A stretch of DNA of 46,340 bases from Alphaproteobacteria bacterium (lineage in GTDB: Bacteria > Pseudomonadota > Alphaproteobacteria > Rickettsiales > JABCZZ01): positions 1-46,340 of the forward strand of contig JABDAT010000009.1 in assembly GCA_013288985.1 (NCBI GenBank), written 5' to 3'. Within the stretch, counting starts at the first letter, position 1. The number at the start of each line of letters is the position of its first letter. Below are positions 32,523 to 41,295 of the stretch, piece by piece. Below the pieces are notes generated by a model. That model did no database searches. It worked only from the letters and a program-made list of their open reading frames with translations, and was not told where the DNA came from. Made by a program: the position numbers and the translations under genes.

Positions 32523-32759
32523 GTAGCCTACAAGATTAAACAGGCCGCGCCGTGGGTAGGTTCAAGCATGGAGTGATACGATAAAGCCATATGACTGAGG
32601 CAAAAAGCCTGCTTGAGATAAGTATTTATATTGCTTGTCATTGTACAGAATCCCTTAATCGGGAAAGGTAAACACTACGTGCCGCTGCGGTAAGCCATCG
32701 CCACCCACCACGTGAAGTTCGCCTAAATTATATTCCCTTCCATTATACTGTGCCAGAAC

Positions 32760-33275
32760 GTGACAAAAGAAAAAGATAAAAATTCACCTTCAGATGCGCC
32801 TGCAGAGTCAAAATGGACCACATTGGCGCCTGGTCAATGGCTGGCCGGAAAAGCTTTGCCAAAATATATAGCAGGGTTAATGGCTGCCAGCGGCAGGCCC
32901 CTCTTAAACATGCCCGATTCACTTAAAATTGCCATGGCTGCAGGATATAAAGAGAAAGAATGCGAGCAGGCATGGTCTTTTGTATTCAAGGCTCCACCTT
33001 ATGTCGTTCGTGATTCTATCGAACAGGCCATAGAGGCTTTCGGTATTAAAAAACGTCAATACCACTTAATAGCGTGTGAAAGCGGCATGCCGGTATCTCA
33101 TAAAAACAGCCTAGCCTGGCACCCAAGCAGTGAAATATGTGAGCAAGGTTCACTCCCGATAGGCAAACCAGTAGAATGGCATCTTATTGTTAATACTGAG
33201 GCAATAGCGCATAAGCTGAAGAAAAAACTGAAAGAAACAGTCCCTTCGCATACCATATCGAATCTGTCCTCATAG
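32760..33275 (+). CDS. Unassigned protein, GTG start
   Basis: I do not recognise this 171-residue product. It starts at a GTG (TKEKDKNSPSDAPAESKWTT) without an obvious ribosome site, so the true start could be further in, for example MAASGRPLLNMPDSLKIAM. It is soluble, with a charged, disordered N-terminus of about 20 residues. Helical segments follow (KEKECEQAWSFVFKAPPYVVRDSIEQAIEAF), then a small His/Trp-containing region and a Lys-rich C-terminus. There is no operon partner. Function is unknown. Confidence 0.55.
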   Translation: MTKEKDKNSPSDAPAESKWTTLAPGQWLAGKALPKYIAGLMAASGRPLLNMPDSLKIAMAAGYKEKECEQAWSFVFKAPPYVVRDSIEQAIEAFGIKKRQYHLIACESGMPVSHKNSLAWHPSSEICEQGSLPIGKPVEWHLIVNTEAIAHKLKKKLKETVPSHTISNLSS

Positions 33276-33312
33276 GCTTGCGACAATTAAAATTTTTACC
33301 GCCATCCTAAGC

Positions 33313-33357
33313 TTGCGGCGCATGCAATACGCTATTATACTGCGCGTATAGTATAAT
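33313..33357 (+). promoter_or_regulatory. Promoter and operator-like palindrome of ogt
   Basis: TTGCGG (33313-33318) and TATACT (33336-33341), 17 bp apart, fit a sigma-70 promoter, with a weak -35 match and a good -10 match. The -10 box is half of a perfect 8-bp inverted repeat, ATTATACT and AGTATAAT (33334-33341 and 33350-33357), with an 8-bp spacer. The palindrome would let a dimeric regulator block RNA polymerase. The start codon is at 33391. Confidence 0.45.
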
Positions 33358-33390
33358 GATAAGCGCCGCAAACCTTCAGAGGAGATAAAC

Positions 33391-33900
33391 ATGACGTATT
33401 CTTACAAAACAATGCAATCCCCTGTGGGCGAGTTGAAGCTGGTTGCAAGCGATAAAGGGTTGGCTGCCATTCTTTGGGAAAATGACGATCCCAAGCGCGT
33501 AAAACTTGGCACACTGGAAGAAAATAAAAATCATCCCGTGCTTGTGGAAACAGAACGCCAGTTGAACGATTACTTCGCCGGAAAACGTGAAACATTTTCT
33601 GTGAAGCTCGATTTCGCGGGAACCGAATTCCAAAAGAAGGTTTGGAAAGCGCTGCTTGCCATTCCTTTCGGTGAAACGCGAAGCTATGGCCAGATAGCCA
33701 AGCAAATCGGCCACCCCAAAGCCGTGCGCGCTGTCGGTGCCGCCAATGGCAAAAACCCCATTTCCATCATCGTTCCATGCCACCGCGTTATCGGCGTTGA
33801 CGGTAAGCTTACAGGATTTGCGGGCGGGCTGGAAGCCAAAGCATGCCTGCTTGGCATGGAATCTAAAAACATCCTGCAGGCAAAAGGCAAAGCAGCCTGA
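33391..33900 (+). CDS. ogt: Methylated-DNA-protein-cysteine methyltransferase
   Basis: This suicide enzyme removes O6-alkyl groups from guanine by transferring them to its own cysteine. The 169-residue product has the active site PCHRV (C130). The DNA-binding helix-turn-helix comes before it (FQKKVWKALLAIPFGETRSYGQIAKQIG and the PKAVRAVGAANGKNPISIIVPCHRVIG block), with the arginine finger in AVRAVG. The C-terminus has GFAGGLEAKACLLGME. GAGGAG precedes the start closely. It is the Ogt/MGMT type without the Ada N-terminal domain and is monocistronic, with a palindromic promoter region. Confidence 0.96.
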   Translation: MTYSYKTMQSPVGELKLVASDKGLAAILWENDDPKRVKLGTLEENKNHPVLVETERQLNDYFAGKRETFSVKLDFAGTEFQKKVWKALLAIPFGETRSYGQIAKQIGHPKAVRAVGAANGKNPISIIVPCHRVIGVDGKLTGFAGGLEAKACLLGMESKNILQAKGKAA

Positions 33901-33980
33901 CGCACATAGATAAGCCCCCTAATTTTAATACTTAAAGTATAAAGCGAATAGCGCAGGAACAGTAAGCTGTAGGACTCCGC

Positions 33981-34262
33981 ATGCGAATATCAAAGATTTC
34001 ATGGGTTGCCGTATTTTTATTTTTTATAACGTTAGGATTCAGCCAGGCCTTTGCGACATGCGTCTGGCAGACCCAATGCAATAACGGAACCTGCCAGCAA
34101 GTTCCTGTATGCGACTCCATATCCGATTTTTCCCCTCCGGGCTCCTCTAACGGCAAACCTGGGTTGCCTTCAGGCACTCCTCCCAACAACCCGAACTCCT
34201 GCCATCAGCAAAGAGTGTGCGATAATTATGGCTTCTGTAATTTTAAAACGATGTGCAGGTGA
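33981..34262 (+). CDS. Small exported cysteine-rich protein
   Basis: The 93-residue product begins with a signal peptide (MRISKISWVAVFLFFITLGF, cleavage likely at AFA-T, residue 26). Its mature part has eight cysteines in two similar clusters, CVWQTQCNNGTCQQVPVCD and CHQQRVCDNYGFCNFKTMC. A Pro/Gly/Ser/Asn-rich linker joins them (PPGSSNGKPGLPSGTPPNNP). The even number and repeated spacing suggest four disulphides in two small domains, so it is probably periplasmic or secreted. No family is recognised. AGGA lies 6 bp before the ATG. Confidence 0.7.
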   Translation: MRISKISWVAVFLFFITLGFSQAFATCVWQTQCNNGTCQQVPVCDSISDFSPPGSSNGKPGLPSGTPPNNPNSCHQQRVCDNYGFCNFKTMCR

Positions 34263-34312
34263 TTTTTGTTTCCAGAGGTTGCATCGCCACTAAAAATTAG
34301 CATAGTGAAGAC

Positions 34313-35245
34313 ATGTCATCCGCCATCTCTATAAACGCATTACGCAAAACCTACTGTGAAGGCAAATCCGCAACTTCGCATGATGCCTTAAAAGGCATTA
34401 ATCTGGAAGTTCCGGAAGGTGCTTTTTTTGGCCTGCTCGGCCCCAACGGCGCGGGCAAATCGACGCTTATCAACATTATGGCGGGCCTCACTATCAAGAC
34501 CAGCGGCACCGTCATGATTTGCGGCTATGACATTACTAAAAATATGCGCGCGGCGCGGCGCTCCATCGGTGTTGTGCCCCAGGAACTGGTGCTCGATACA
34601 TTTTTTACCGTGCGCCAGGCGTTAGAAATTCATGCCGGCTATTACGGCGTGCCCCAAGCCAAACGCCGCACCGATCAAATTATTGAAGCCATGGGCCTGA
34701 CCGACAAAGCCGATGTGCATTCGCGCAGGCTTTCAGGAGGCATGCGCCGCCGTTTGTTGATTGCCAAGGCGCTGGTGCATAGTCCCAGAGTGCTTATCCT
34801 CGACGAGCCTACCGCAGGTGTGGACGTTGAATTACGCTCGCAGCTTTGGGCGTATGTGAAAAAACTCAACCAGGAAGGCACCACCATTCTGCTTACCACC
34901 CATTATCTCGAAGAAGCGGAAGAACTCTGCGATACGATTGCCATTATTAATCACGGCGAAGTGATCACCAGTGAAAGCAAGCGCACCCTGATGGGGCGGC
35001 TGGATAACAAACAGCTGCTGCTGAAGCTTGCCGCTCCCCTTCGTACCGTGCCTTCTGCACTGGAAGCGTTGGGAGCGACACTAACGCCGGAAGGCGATCT
35101 CACGATTCGTTATCGCCCCAGCCAGGCGAATATGGAAGAGATACTAAGCAACGTGCGCGCATCGGGCATTATGCTTCGTGATCTTGTAACGCATGAAGCG
35201 GATCTGGAAGATATCTTCCGCCATCTCACCCAAACCAATATGTGA
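34313..35245 (+). CDS. ABC-2-type ATP-binding protein without adjacent permease
   Basis: The 310-residue product is a full ABC ATPase of the daunorubicin/multidrug and polysaccharide-export branch. It has LLGPNGAGKSTLINIMAG (Walker A), VVPQELVLDTFFTVRQAL (Q-loop), LSGGMRRRLLIAKAL (signature), VLILDEPTAGVD (Walker B) and LTTHYLEEAEELCD (switch His). The C-terminal 80 residues have the usual extra domain of that branch. Normally an ABC-2 permease gene follows at once, but here the next gene is a chemoreceptor. The transport substrate is therefore unknown; the partner permease may lie elsewhere. Confidence 0.9.
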   Translation: MSSAISINALRKTYCEGKSATSHDALKGINLEVPEGAFFGLLGPNGAGKSTLINIMAGLTIKTSGTVMICGYDITKNMRAARRSIGVVPQELVLDTFFTVRQALEIHAGYYGVPQAKRRTDQIIEAMGLTDKADVHSRRLSGGMRRRLLIAKALVHSPRVLILDEPTAGVDVELRSQLWAYVKKLNQEGTTILLTTHYLEEAEELCDTIAIINHGEVITSESKRTLMGRLDNKQLLLKLAAPLRTVPSALEALGATLTPEGDLTIRYRPSQANMEEILSNVRASGIMLRDLVTHEADLEDIFRHLTQTNM

Positions 35246-35332
35246 CATCTATGAATCAATGCGGTATGGTTTTTTCCGTAGCATTGGGTAGTGTATTGGC
35301 TTCAAACCCTTTTTAGTATATGTGAGTGGTAT

Positions 35333-36595
35333 ATGATATTAAGCAAATTATCCCGCAGCCTTTCCGTCAGATTGCAATCCGTGGCTGCTTTCCTGTCTTT
35401 GGTAGGCGTATCGTTCGGGGTTAAAAGTTACCTGCATGTAGAAGAAAAATTTGGCAGCGATGCAAGTGCCCTTTTTCTCAATGATCTGATATTTCAGATT
35501 GTGGTGGCGTTGGCCGTCAATGTGCTGGTTGCGGTTATTTTGTACCGTATTGCCACCAAACCCATACAACGCCTTGGTGAAAGCATGCATGCGCTCACAG
35601 AGGACGATCTGGATGTAGAAATTCCCTACACCAAAGACGGCACGGAAATCGGCAGCATGGCGCGCAATGTCAAAATTTTTAAAATGGCATTGTGTGAAAA
35701 GCGTGAACGCGCCGCGCAAGATTCCAAAGAGCAGCAGGCCAAATCGCAGCGCCAGGAAAGAATGGAAAACCTGATCAGTGATTTTGACAAAAAAATCTCT
35801 GCCGTATTGCAGACCGTATCCCTGGCCGGAAAGCAGCTTTTTAATGCCGCAAGTTCCGTGCTGGCTTCCGCATCTAACACCGATATCTGCACTAAGGCCG
35901 TGGCGGAATCGATCAACAGCGCGTCGGACAATACGCGCGCCGTATCCGCGGCCGCAGAAGAGCTGTCAGCTTCCATACGCGAAATTTCCTCACAGGTGAA
36001 TCGCTCTACCAGCATTTCAGAAACGGCAGTGCAGCAGACGCAGAATGCGGATTTAATTGTGCAGGAACTGACGCGCGTGGCCGATAAAGTAGGCGCAGTG
36101 GTAACGCTCATTGGCGACATTGCTGCTCAAATTAATTTGCTTGCGCTTAACGCTTCGATTGAAGCAGCGCGCGCCGGAGCAGCAGGCAGGGGGTTTGCAG
36201 TCGTTGCCTCGGAAGTTAAAAGCCTGGCGGGCGAAACAACCAAGGCGACCGAAGAAATCGCCGTGCAGATTGATGAAATTCAGAAAGTATCGCGCAATGT
36301 GGCAACCGCGCTTTCGCAGGTGCGCTCCACCATTCTGGATATGAATAACATTTCCACTTCCATCGCCTCTTCGGTGCAGGAGCAAGGGGCGGCGACCAAT
36401 GAAATCGCCCGCAATATTCAGAATGCCACCATGCTGGTGAGCGACGTGTCATCCAGCATGGACAAGGTGCAGCAATCCTCCGTGGAAACCGATGCGGCTG
36501 CTAAGCAGGTGAGCGAAGCGTCTAAAATGCTGACGTCCCAATCCGGCCAGATGGAAGAAGCCGTAGCATCCTTCCTGTCGGATATCCGCGAATAG
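35333..36595 (+). CDS. Methyl-accepting chemotaxis protein without periplasmic sensor domain
   Basis: From the ATG at 35333 ([20 protein letters not shown]) the product is 420 residues. Two membrane helices (about residues 12-30 and 48-68) are separated by only about 18 residues, so there is no periplasmic ligand-binding domain. A HAMP segment follows ([44 protein letters not shown]). The coiled-coil signalling domain has the hairpin tip [37 protein letters not shown], which contacts CheA/CheW. The C-terminus has no CheR-docking pentapeptide. It probably senses membrane state, energy or an internal signal. The upstream in-frame extension to 35291 is not favoured. Confidence 0.9.
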   Translation: MILSKLSRSLSVRLQSVAAFLSLVGVSFGVKSYLHVEEKFGSDASALFLNDLIFQIVVALAVNVLVAVILYRIATKPIQRLGESMHALTEDDLDVEIPYTKDGTEIGSMARNVKIFKMALCEKRERAAQDSKEQQAKSQRQERMENLISDFDKKISAVLQTVSLAGKQLFNAASSVLASASNTDICTKAVAESINSASDNTRAVSAAAEELSASIREISSQVNRSTSISETAVQQTQNADLIVQELTRVADKVGAVVTLIGDIAAQINLLALNASIEAARAGAAGRGFAVVASEVKSLAGETTKATEEIAVQIDEIQKVSRNVATALSQVRSTILDMNNISTSIASSVQEQGAATNEIARNIQNATMLVSDVSSSMDKVQQSSVETDAAAKQVSEASKMLTSQSGQMEEAVASFLSDIRE

Positions 36596-37113
36596 TCCAA
36601 CATCTTTGTTCGTTGTTTTCTATTCTTCTTTACCTAATTTGTCATTCCCGCGAAAGCGGTAATCTTAGGAAATTATCACCCACGAGCACACAGCGAAAGC
36701 GCGGCAATCCAGCCTATTCCATTGTCACCTCGTATTCATTGCGGGGTCTCCTTTAGTAGCAGGAGATGCCGCAACAAGTGCGGCATGACATAAAACTGAA
36801 TTGCTTCGTCGTTTCCGACTCTTCGCAAAGTCAGAAATAGAGGAGAAGAGGTGCGGGCAGGTTACACATTTATCATGGATACGCGGATGAGCATTTGCGA
36901 CGACCCCTTTAGAGGAGGAGCGGTAGCGGGGCAATCCTTTGCCCCCTTCAATCAAAAATACAACAAATCGAGGAACGACTATTAAGATGTGCCAAAATCA
37001 AACGACGCCTATTCCTCGTCATCCTGTGGTCAAGCCACAGGATGACAAACCATAAAAATCGAGGAACGACGTATTAAGAGCATATCAAAATGACACAATA
37101 CTAACGTCACCTA
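36596..37113. repeat. 518-bp intergenic region rich in palindromic elements
   Basis: No gene is visible between the convergent chemoreceptor and efflux genes. At 36641-36665 lies one copy of the ~25-bp unit also seen at 644 and 747. At 36724-36789 is a second 66-bp element: GTCACCTCGTATTCATTGCG... (36724-36751), a 10-bp loop, then the reverse complement of GTCATGCCGCACTTGTTGCG... (36762-36789). At 37018-37046 is a perfect 12-bp hairpin, flanked by two ~34-bp direct repeats that start AAATCGAGGAACGAC (about 36965 and 37057). Terminator or REP/BIME roles are inferred. Confidence 0.75.
37018..37046. terminator. Perfect hairpin between convergent genes
   Basis: GTCATCCTGTGG-TCAAG-CCACAGGATGAC has a perfect 12-bp stem and a 5-nt loop, 68 bp beyond the end of the efflux permease gene on the minus strand. 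It lacks a clear U-tract on that side. It lies inside a pair of direct repeats, so it may be part of a mobile repeat as well as a terminator. Confidence 0.5.
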
Positions 37114-40100
37114 CTAATGCGTTCCATTTTGCTTAATATGGTGGTCGGCGGCAAGCAGCATATAGACTGCCGGCACGACAAACAGCGTGAACAAGGTGCC
37201 AATGGTAAGGCCGGTGCTGATTACCAACCCCATATTGAAGCGCGACACAGCGCCGGCCCCGCTCGCGGTCAGAAGCGGGAATACGCCAAGCACCATGGCC
37301 GCCGTCGTCATGAGAATAGGCCGCAGACGAATGCCTGCGGCAGTTTCAATTGCTTCGCGTTTTGTGGCGCCTTGGGCCTGCAGATTATTGGCAAACTCGA
37401 CGATGAGAATCCCGTGCTTGCTGATAAGCCCCATGAGCGTCACCAACCCGACCTGGGTATAGATATTGATGCTACTGCCGCCGACTCCGATGCTGATAAA
37501 AATCAGCGCGCCGGCGATGGACATAGGAACAGAAACCAGAATGATGAAAGGATCGCGGAAGCTCTCAAACTGCGCGGCAAGCGTCAGGAAAATGATAATC
37601 AATGCAAAAACGAATGTCAGCATGAAGCCGCTGGATTCCTGCACAAACTGACGCGACTGGCCACCGTAATCAATCGTATAGCCCTGCGGCAGAACATGCG
37701 AGGCGATCTCGCGCATTTTTGCAAGCGCGTCGCCCATCGGAGCAAAGGCAACGCCGGAAATAGTGGCGGCATTTTGCTGCTGAAAATGGTTCAGCGATTC
37801 AGGCGTAGTCTTGGTGCTAATATGGGCGATAGTGGAAAGCGCAATCGGCGCGCCGTCTGGTGTGCGCAGGTAATAGTCGGAAAGCTGGTCAACATTCAGT
37901 CGCTGGCGCTGCTGCACTTGCGGAATAACTTTATACGAACGGCCGTAAAGACTGAAATAATTGACGTAACCACCCCCCAGCATGGAAGTCATCGCATTAC
38001 CGATGTCGTCCATGGAGAGCCCGAGCTGTGCTGCTTTGTCGCGATCGATTTCAACGGTTGATTCCGGCAGATCGATTTTTAAGTCGTTATCAAGGAACCC
38101 GAACATGCCAGTTTTCTGCAGTTCCTTCATATAGTCCTGCGACACTTCATTTAGGCGCTCAAAAGGCTGCGTTGTCTGTATGACAAACTGAATGGGAAGC
38201 CCCCTACTGCCGGGCAATGGCGGCAATTGAAAGGCCGCCAAACGCAGCCCGGTTACCTGATTATAGGCCTGCTGGAAAAGTGGCATGAGTTCATTGGATG
38301 TGCGTTTGCGTTCATCCCATGGTTTAAACACTCCGCCAATAATATTGCGCCCCGGCACATCGAGCTGGAACACATGCTCCACTTCCGGATAGGACGTGGC
38401 AATGTCATATTCCTGACGGGCGAAAAGCTGACGCTGCTGCAGCGTGGAATCCGGCGCACCAAACCCAATGGCTATGACCAAGCCCATATCTTCCTGCGGC
38501 GCAAGCTCCGTCTTGGAAGTGACATAGAGGCCGTAAATGCTGAGCAGTATGAGTGCTGCAAACACCACCGTGACAGGAATAAAGTTAAGGCTGCTATGCA
38601 GCATTCTATGGTAACGGCCGCGCAGGCGATCAAAATTGCGATCAATAGAATCTACTAACCGCTCTTCCCAACCGCCGCGATCATGCGTATGGGGTTTGAG
38701 CAAATGCGAGCACAGCATGGGCGATAAAGTAAGCGCGACGATGGCAGAAATTGTTACCGCTCCCACCAATGTAAAAGCAAATTCGGTGAAAAGCGCGCCG
38801 GTGAGCCCTGCCTGAAAACCGATAGGCACGTAAACGGCGATGAGCACAACGGTCATGGCGATAATCGGGCCAAAAAGCTCGCGCGCCGCCTGCATCGCCG
38901 CGTCAAAAGGTTGCATGCCTTCCTCAAGATGGCGGTTGACGTTTTCCACGACGATAATGGCGTCGTCCACTACCAGCCCGATTGCAAGCACGAGCGCCAG
39001 CAGGGTCAGAAGGTTGATCGAAAAATGCAGCGCCAACATGAAAATAAATGCGCCAATCAGCGACAGGGGAATAGCAACGATAGGAATAATCACCGAGCGC
39101 GGCGATCCAAGAAATGCGAACACCACAAAGGCGACAATGAACAAGGCTTCCACCAGCGTGTGTATCACCTCATCAATGGAACTGTTGACGAATTTAGTCG
39201 AATCATAGACGATCTCGGCATTAAACCCTTTGGGCAGCTGCGATTGGATTTCGGGGAAAATAGCGCGCACCCGCTTGATGACATCGAGCAGGTTGGCGCT
39301 TGGCGCCACCTGAATACCGACATAGACGGCTTTCTTATTATCGAAGCTCACCTGCGATTCATAATCCTCAGAGCCAAGCGTAACGTTGGCGACATCTTCG
39401 AGTCTGACAATGGCGCCGTTTTGTTGCTTAATCACCAGTTTCTTGAATTCTTCCAGCGAATGCAGACTGGTGGACGCAGTCAGGTTGATCTGCACCATCT
39501 GCCCTTTGGTATTGCCAAGGCCGGAGATAAAATCATTCTTGGCAAGCGCTGCGCTTACATCTGTTGCCGTAATCTGGTAAGCCGCCAGCTTCTGCGGGTC
39601 AAGCCACGCCCTTAAAGCAAAGTTTTTATTGCCGATGAGTTCAGCCGTCTGCACACCCTCTATCGCCTGCAGCTTAGGCTGCACTACGCGCAACAGATAA
39701 TCGGTAATATAATTGGAGCTCAGAACATCGCTGCTGAAACCGATATACATCGCATCAATCGTTTGCCCGACCTGAATGGTCATCACTGGCTGCTGCGACT
39801 GCGGCGGCAACTGGTTAAGCACGGACGTTATCTTAGTGTGGATCTCGGTGAGCGCCTTGTCAGCATCGTAATTAAGGCGCAGGTTGGCAGTGATAGTGCT
39901 GAGCCCATTCTGGCTGGTGGATGTCATGTAATCGATGCCGTTGGCCTGGGCAATCGCATTTTCGAGCGGCGTCGTGATAAAGCCCGCCACCACATCAGGA
40001 TCGGCGCCGTAATAGGTTGTGCTGACGGTTACCACCGTGCTGTCAGTGCGGGGATATTGCAATACCGGCAGCGAAAATACAGCGCGGAGTCCCACGACAA

Positions 40101-40164
40101 GAATCATGAGGCTTATAACCGAAGCCAATACCGGGCGGCGTATGAAAAGATCAGTAAAGTTCAT
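37114..40164 (-). CDS. RND multidrug efflux transporter, inner-membrane permease
   Basis: RND permeases of the AcrB/MexB/MdtB type use the proton gradient to pump drugs from the periplasm and inner membrane. The 1016-residue product has the standard twelve-helix layout with two large periplasmic loops. The N-terminus is MNFTDLFIRRPVLASVISLM. The paired acids D400 and D401 of the proton relay lie in LVLAIGLVVDDAIIVVENVN. The second half contains GLVTLMGLISKHGILIVEFAN (the helix-10 Lys region), and the C-terminus is typical. Substrates cannot be predicted. It starts 6 bp after the adaptor gene and is the last gene of the operon. Confidence 0.95.
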   Translation of the reverse strand: MNFTDLFIRRPVLASVISLMILVVGLRAVFSLPVLQYPRTDSTVVTVSTTYYGADPDVVAGFITTPLENAIAQANGIDYMTSTSQNGLSTITANLRLNYDADKALTEIHTKITSVLNQLPPQSQQPVMTIQVGQTIDAMYIGFSSDVLSSNYITDYLLRVVQPKLQAIEGVQTAELIGNKNFALRAWLDPQKLAAYQITATDVSAALAKNDFISGLGNTKGQMVQINLTASTSLHSLEEFKKLVIKQQNGAIVRLEDVANVTLGSEDYESQVSFDNKKAVYVGIQVAPSANLLDVIKRVRAIFPEIQSQLPKGFNAEIVYDSTKFVNSSIDEVIHTLVEALFIVAFVVFAFLGSPRSVIIPIVAIPLSLIGAFIFMLALHFSINLLTLLALVLAIGLVVDDAIIVVENVNRHLEEGMQPFDAAMQAARELFGPIIAMTVVLIAVYVPIGFQAGLTGALFTEFAFTLVGAVTISAIVALTLSPMLCSHLLKPHTHDRGGWEERLVDSIDRNFDRLRGRYHRMLHSSLNFIPVTVVFAALILLSIYGLYVTSKTELAPQEDMGLVIAIGFGAPDSTLQQRQLFARQEYDIATSYPEVEHVFQLDVPGRNIIGGVFKPWDERKRTSNELMPLFQQAYNQVTGLRLAAFQLPPLPGSRGLPIQFVIQTTQPFERLNEVSQDYMKELQKTGMFGFLDNDLKIDLPESTVEIDRDKAAQLGLSMDDIGNAMTSMLGGGYVNYFSLYGRSYKVIPQVQQRQRLNVDQLSDYYLRTPDGAPIALSTIAHISTKTTPESLNHFQQQNAATISGVAFAPMGDALAKMREIASHVLPQGYTIDYGGQSRQFVQESSGFMLTFVFALIIIFLTLAAQFESFRDPFIILVSVPMSIAGALIFISIGVGGSSINIYTQVGLVTLMGLISKHGILIVEFANNLQAQGATKREAIETAAGIRLRPILMTTAAMVLGVFPLLTASGAGAVSRFNMGLVISTGLTIGTLFTLFVVPAVYMLLAADHHIKQNGTH

Positions 40165-40170
40165 AAGTGC

Positions 40171-41295
40171 TCACTCATCCGCCGGAGAGGGGCTGGCGTT
40201 GCTGGTGGGCATCACTTTATTATCCACTTTTACTGCCTGCCCGTTTTGCAGTTTAAGCTGGCCGCCTGTGACAACAAGATCGCCTTCCTTGACGCCTTTT
40301 ATAACCGCCACCTGATCGCCGCGCGTTTCACCCAACGTTACAAATGTCTGCTCAGCAGACAGTTTTTTCTGACCGTTATCATCACTCTCTTTAAGCACAA
40401 AAACGGTGTTGCCATAGGGGTTATAGGTGATGGCAGTTTGTGGCAGCGTAATATACTGCTCGGGCTTGCCAACCGTAATCTCAACCGTGCTATACATGCC
40501 GGGAAGCAGGGCATGATCAGGATTCTTAATGGCAGCGCGCACCTGAATATTGCGTGTCGCCGGATCGACTTTAGGACTGATAGCCGCAATAGTGCCAATA
40601 AAGCTGCGATCCGGATAAGTATCGTTCTTAGCCGTTACTTTCTGCCCTTGTTTTACCTGTGCCAACGCCTGCTGCGGCATGGTGAAATCAACATAAATAG
40701 GGTCAAGCTCCTGCAAGGTGACAATGGCCGTTCCCGCATTGATATATTGTCCCAGATCAATATTTCTTATGCCCAGATGCCCGGAGAACGGCGCCCGGAT
40801 AAACTTCTTATCAACAAGTGCTTTTTGCTGTGCGGCAAGGGCGCGGGCATTATCCAGATTGGCCTTATCATTATCCACCACCGCCTGGCTCACCGCTTCC
40901 ACTTTAAGCTGTTTCTGATCGCGCTTATAGGTGATATCTGCAAGCTTTGCGGTGGCTTCCAATGCTTTCAGCTTGGCGATATCATCCTCGGCTCTTTGTT
41001 TCACAAGCAGCGCACCCGCTTTCACATCACTGCCGGAATGAAAATCGATTTCTTCGACAATACCTGCCAGTTCATTAGCAATATCCACTCCCTTTGCCGC
41101 GCGCAGGCTGCCTACTGCCTGGGTATGGGCCTGCCATACATCAAATTTTGCTTCACTCGCAGAAACAACAGGCAGCGCGCTCATCATAGCGGTCATCTGC
41201 CCCATTTGCTTCTTGAAGCCCATATATTTAATACCGGCTATGCCAGCAACCACCAGCAATACCAGAATAAGCATGATTACCATACGTTTTGTCAT
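40171..41295 (-). CDS. RND efflux periplasmic adaptor (MFP)
   Basis: This 374-residue membrane-fusion protein links the permease to the outer-membrane channel. It has an N-terminal signal or anchor (VIMLILVLLVVAGIAGI), then a lipoyl/barrel-sandwich half-motif and a coiled-coil hairpin. The hairpin runs LKALEATAKLADITYKRDQKQLKVEAVSQAVVDNDKANLDNARALAAQQKAL, followed by FIRAPFSGHLGIRNIDLGQYINAGTAIVTLQELDPIYVDFTMPQ, a hallmark of the family. The C-terminal beta-barrel and membrane-proximal domains have YITLPQTAITYNPYGNTVFV. It starts one base inside the preceding stop (TAATG), which indicates coupled translation. Confidence 0.94.
   Translation of the reverse strand: MTKRMVIMLILVLLVVAGIAGIKYMGFKKQMGQMTAMMSALPVVSASEAKFDVWQAHTQAVGSLRAAKGVDIANELAGIVEEIDFHSGSDVKAGALLVKQRAEDDIAKLKALEATAKLADITYKRDQKQLKVEAVSQAVVDNDKANLDNARALAAQQKALVDKKFIRAPFSGHLGIRNIDLGQYINAGTAIVTLQELDPIYVDFTMPQQALAQVKQGQKVTAKNDTYPDRSFIGTIAAISPKVDPATRNIQVRAAIKNPDHALLPGMYSTVEITVGKPEQYITLPQTAITYNPYGNTVFVLKESDDNGQKKLSAEQTFVTLGETRGDQVAVIKGVKEGDLVVTGGQLKLQNGQAVKVDNKVMPTSNASPSPADE

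Noticed and set aside
32655..32783. Short minus-strand frame ending GELHVVGGDGLPQRHVVFTF
   Set aside because: It looks protein-like but has no start codon after the upstream stop and is under 45 codons. It could be a gene remnant; support is too thin to list.
37117..38061. 314-residue plus-strand frame over the RND permease
   Set aside because: Shadow frame with a His/Arg/Gln-rich composition typical of antisense reading.
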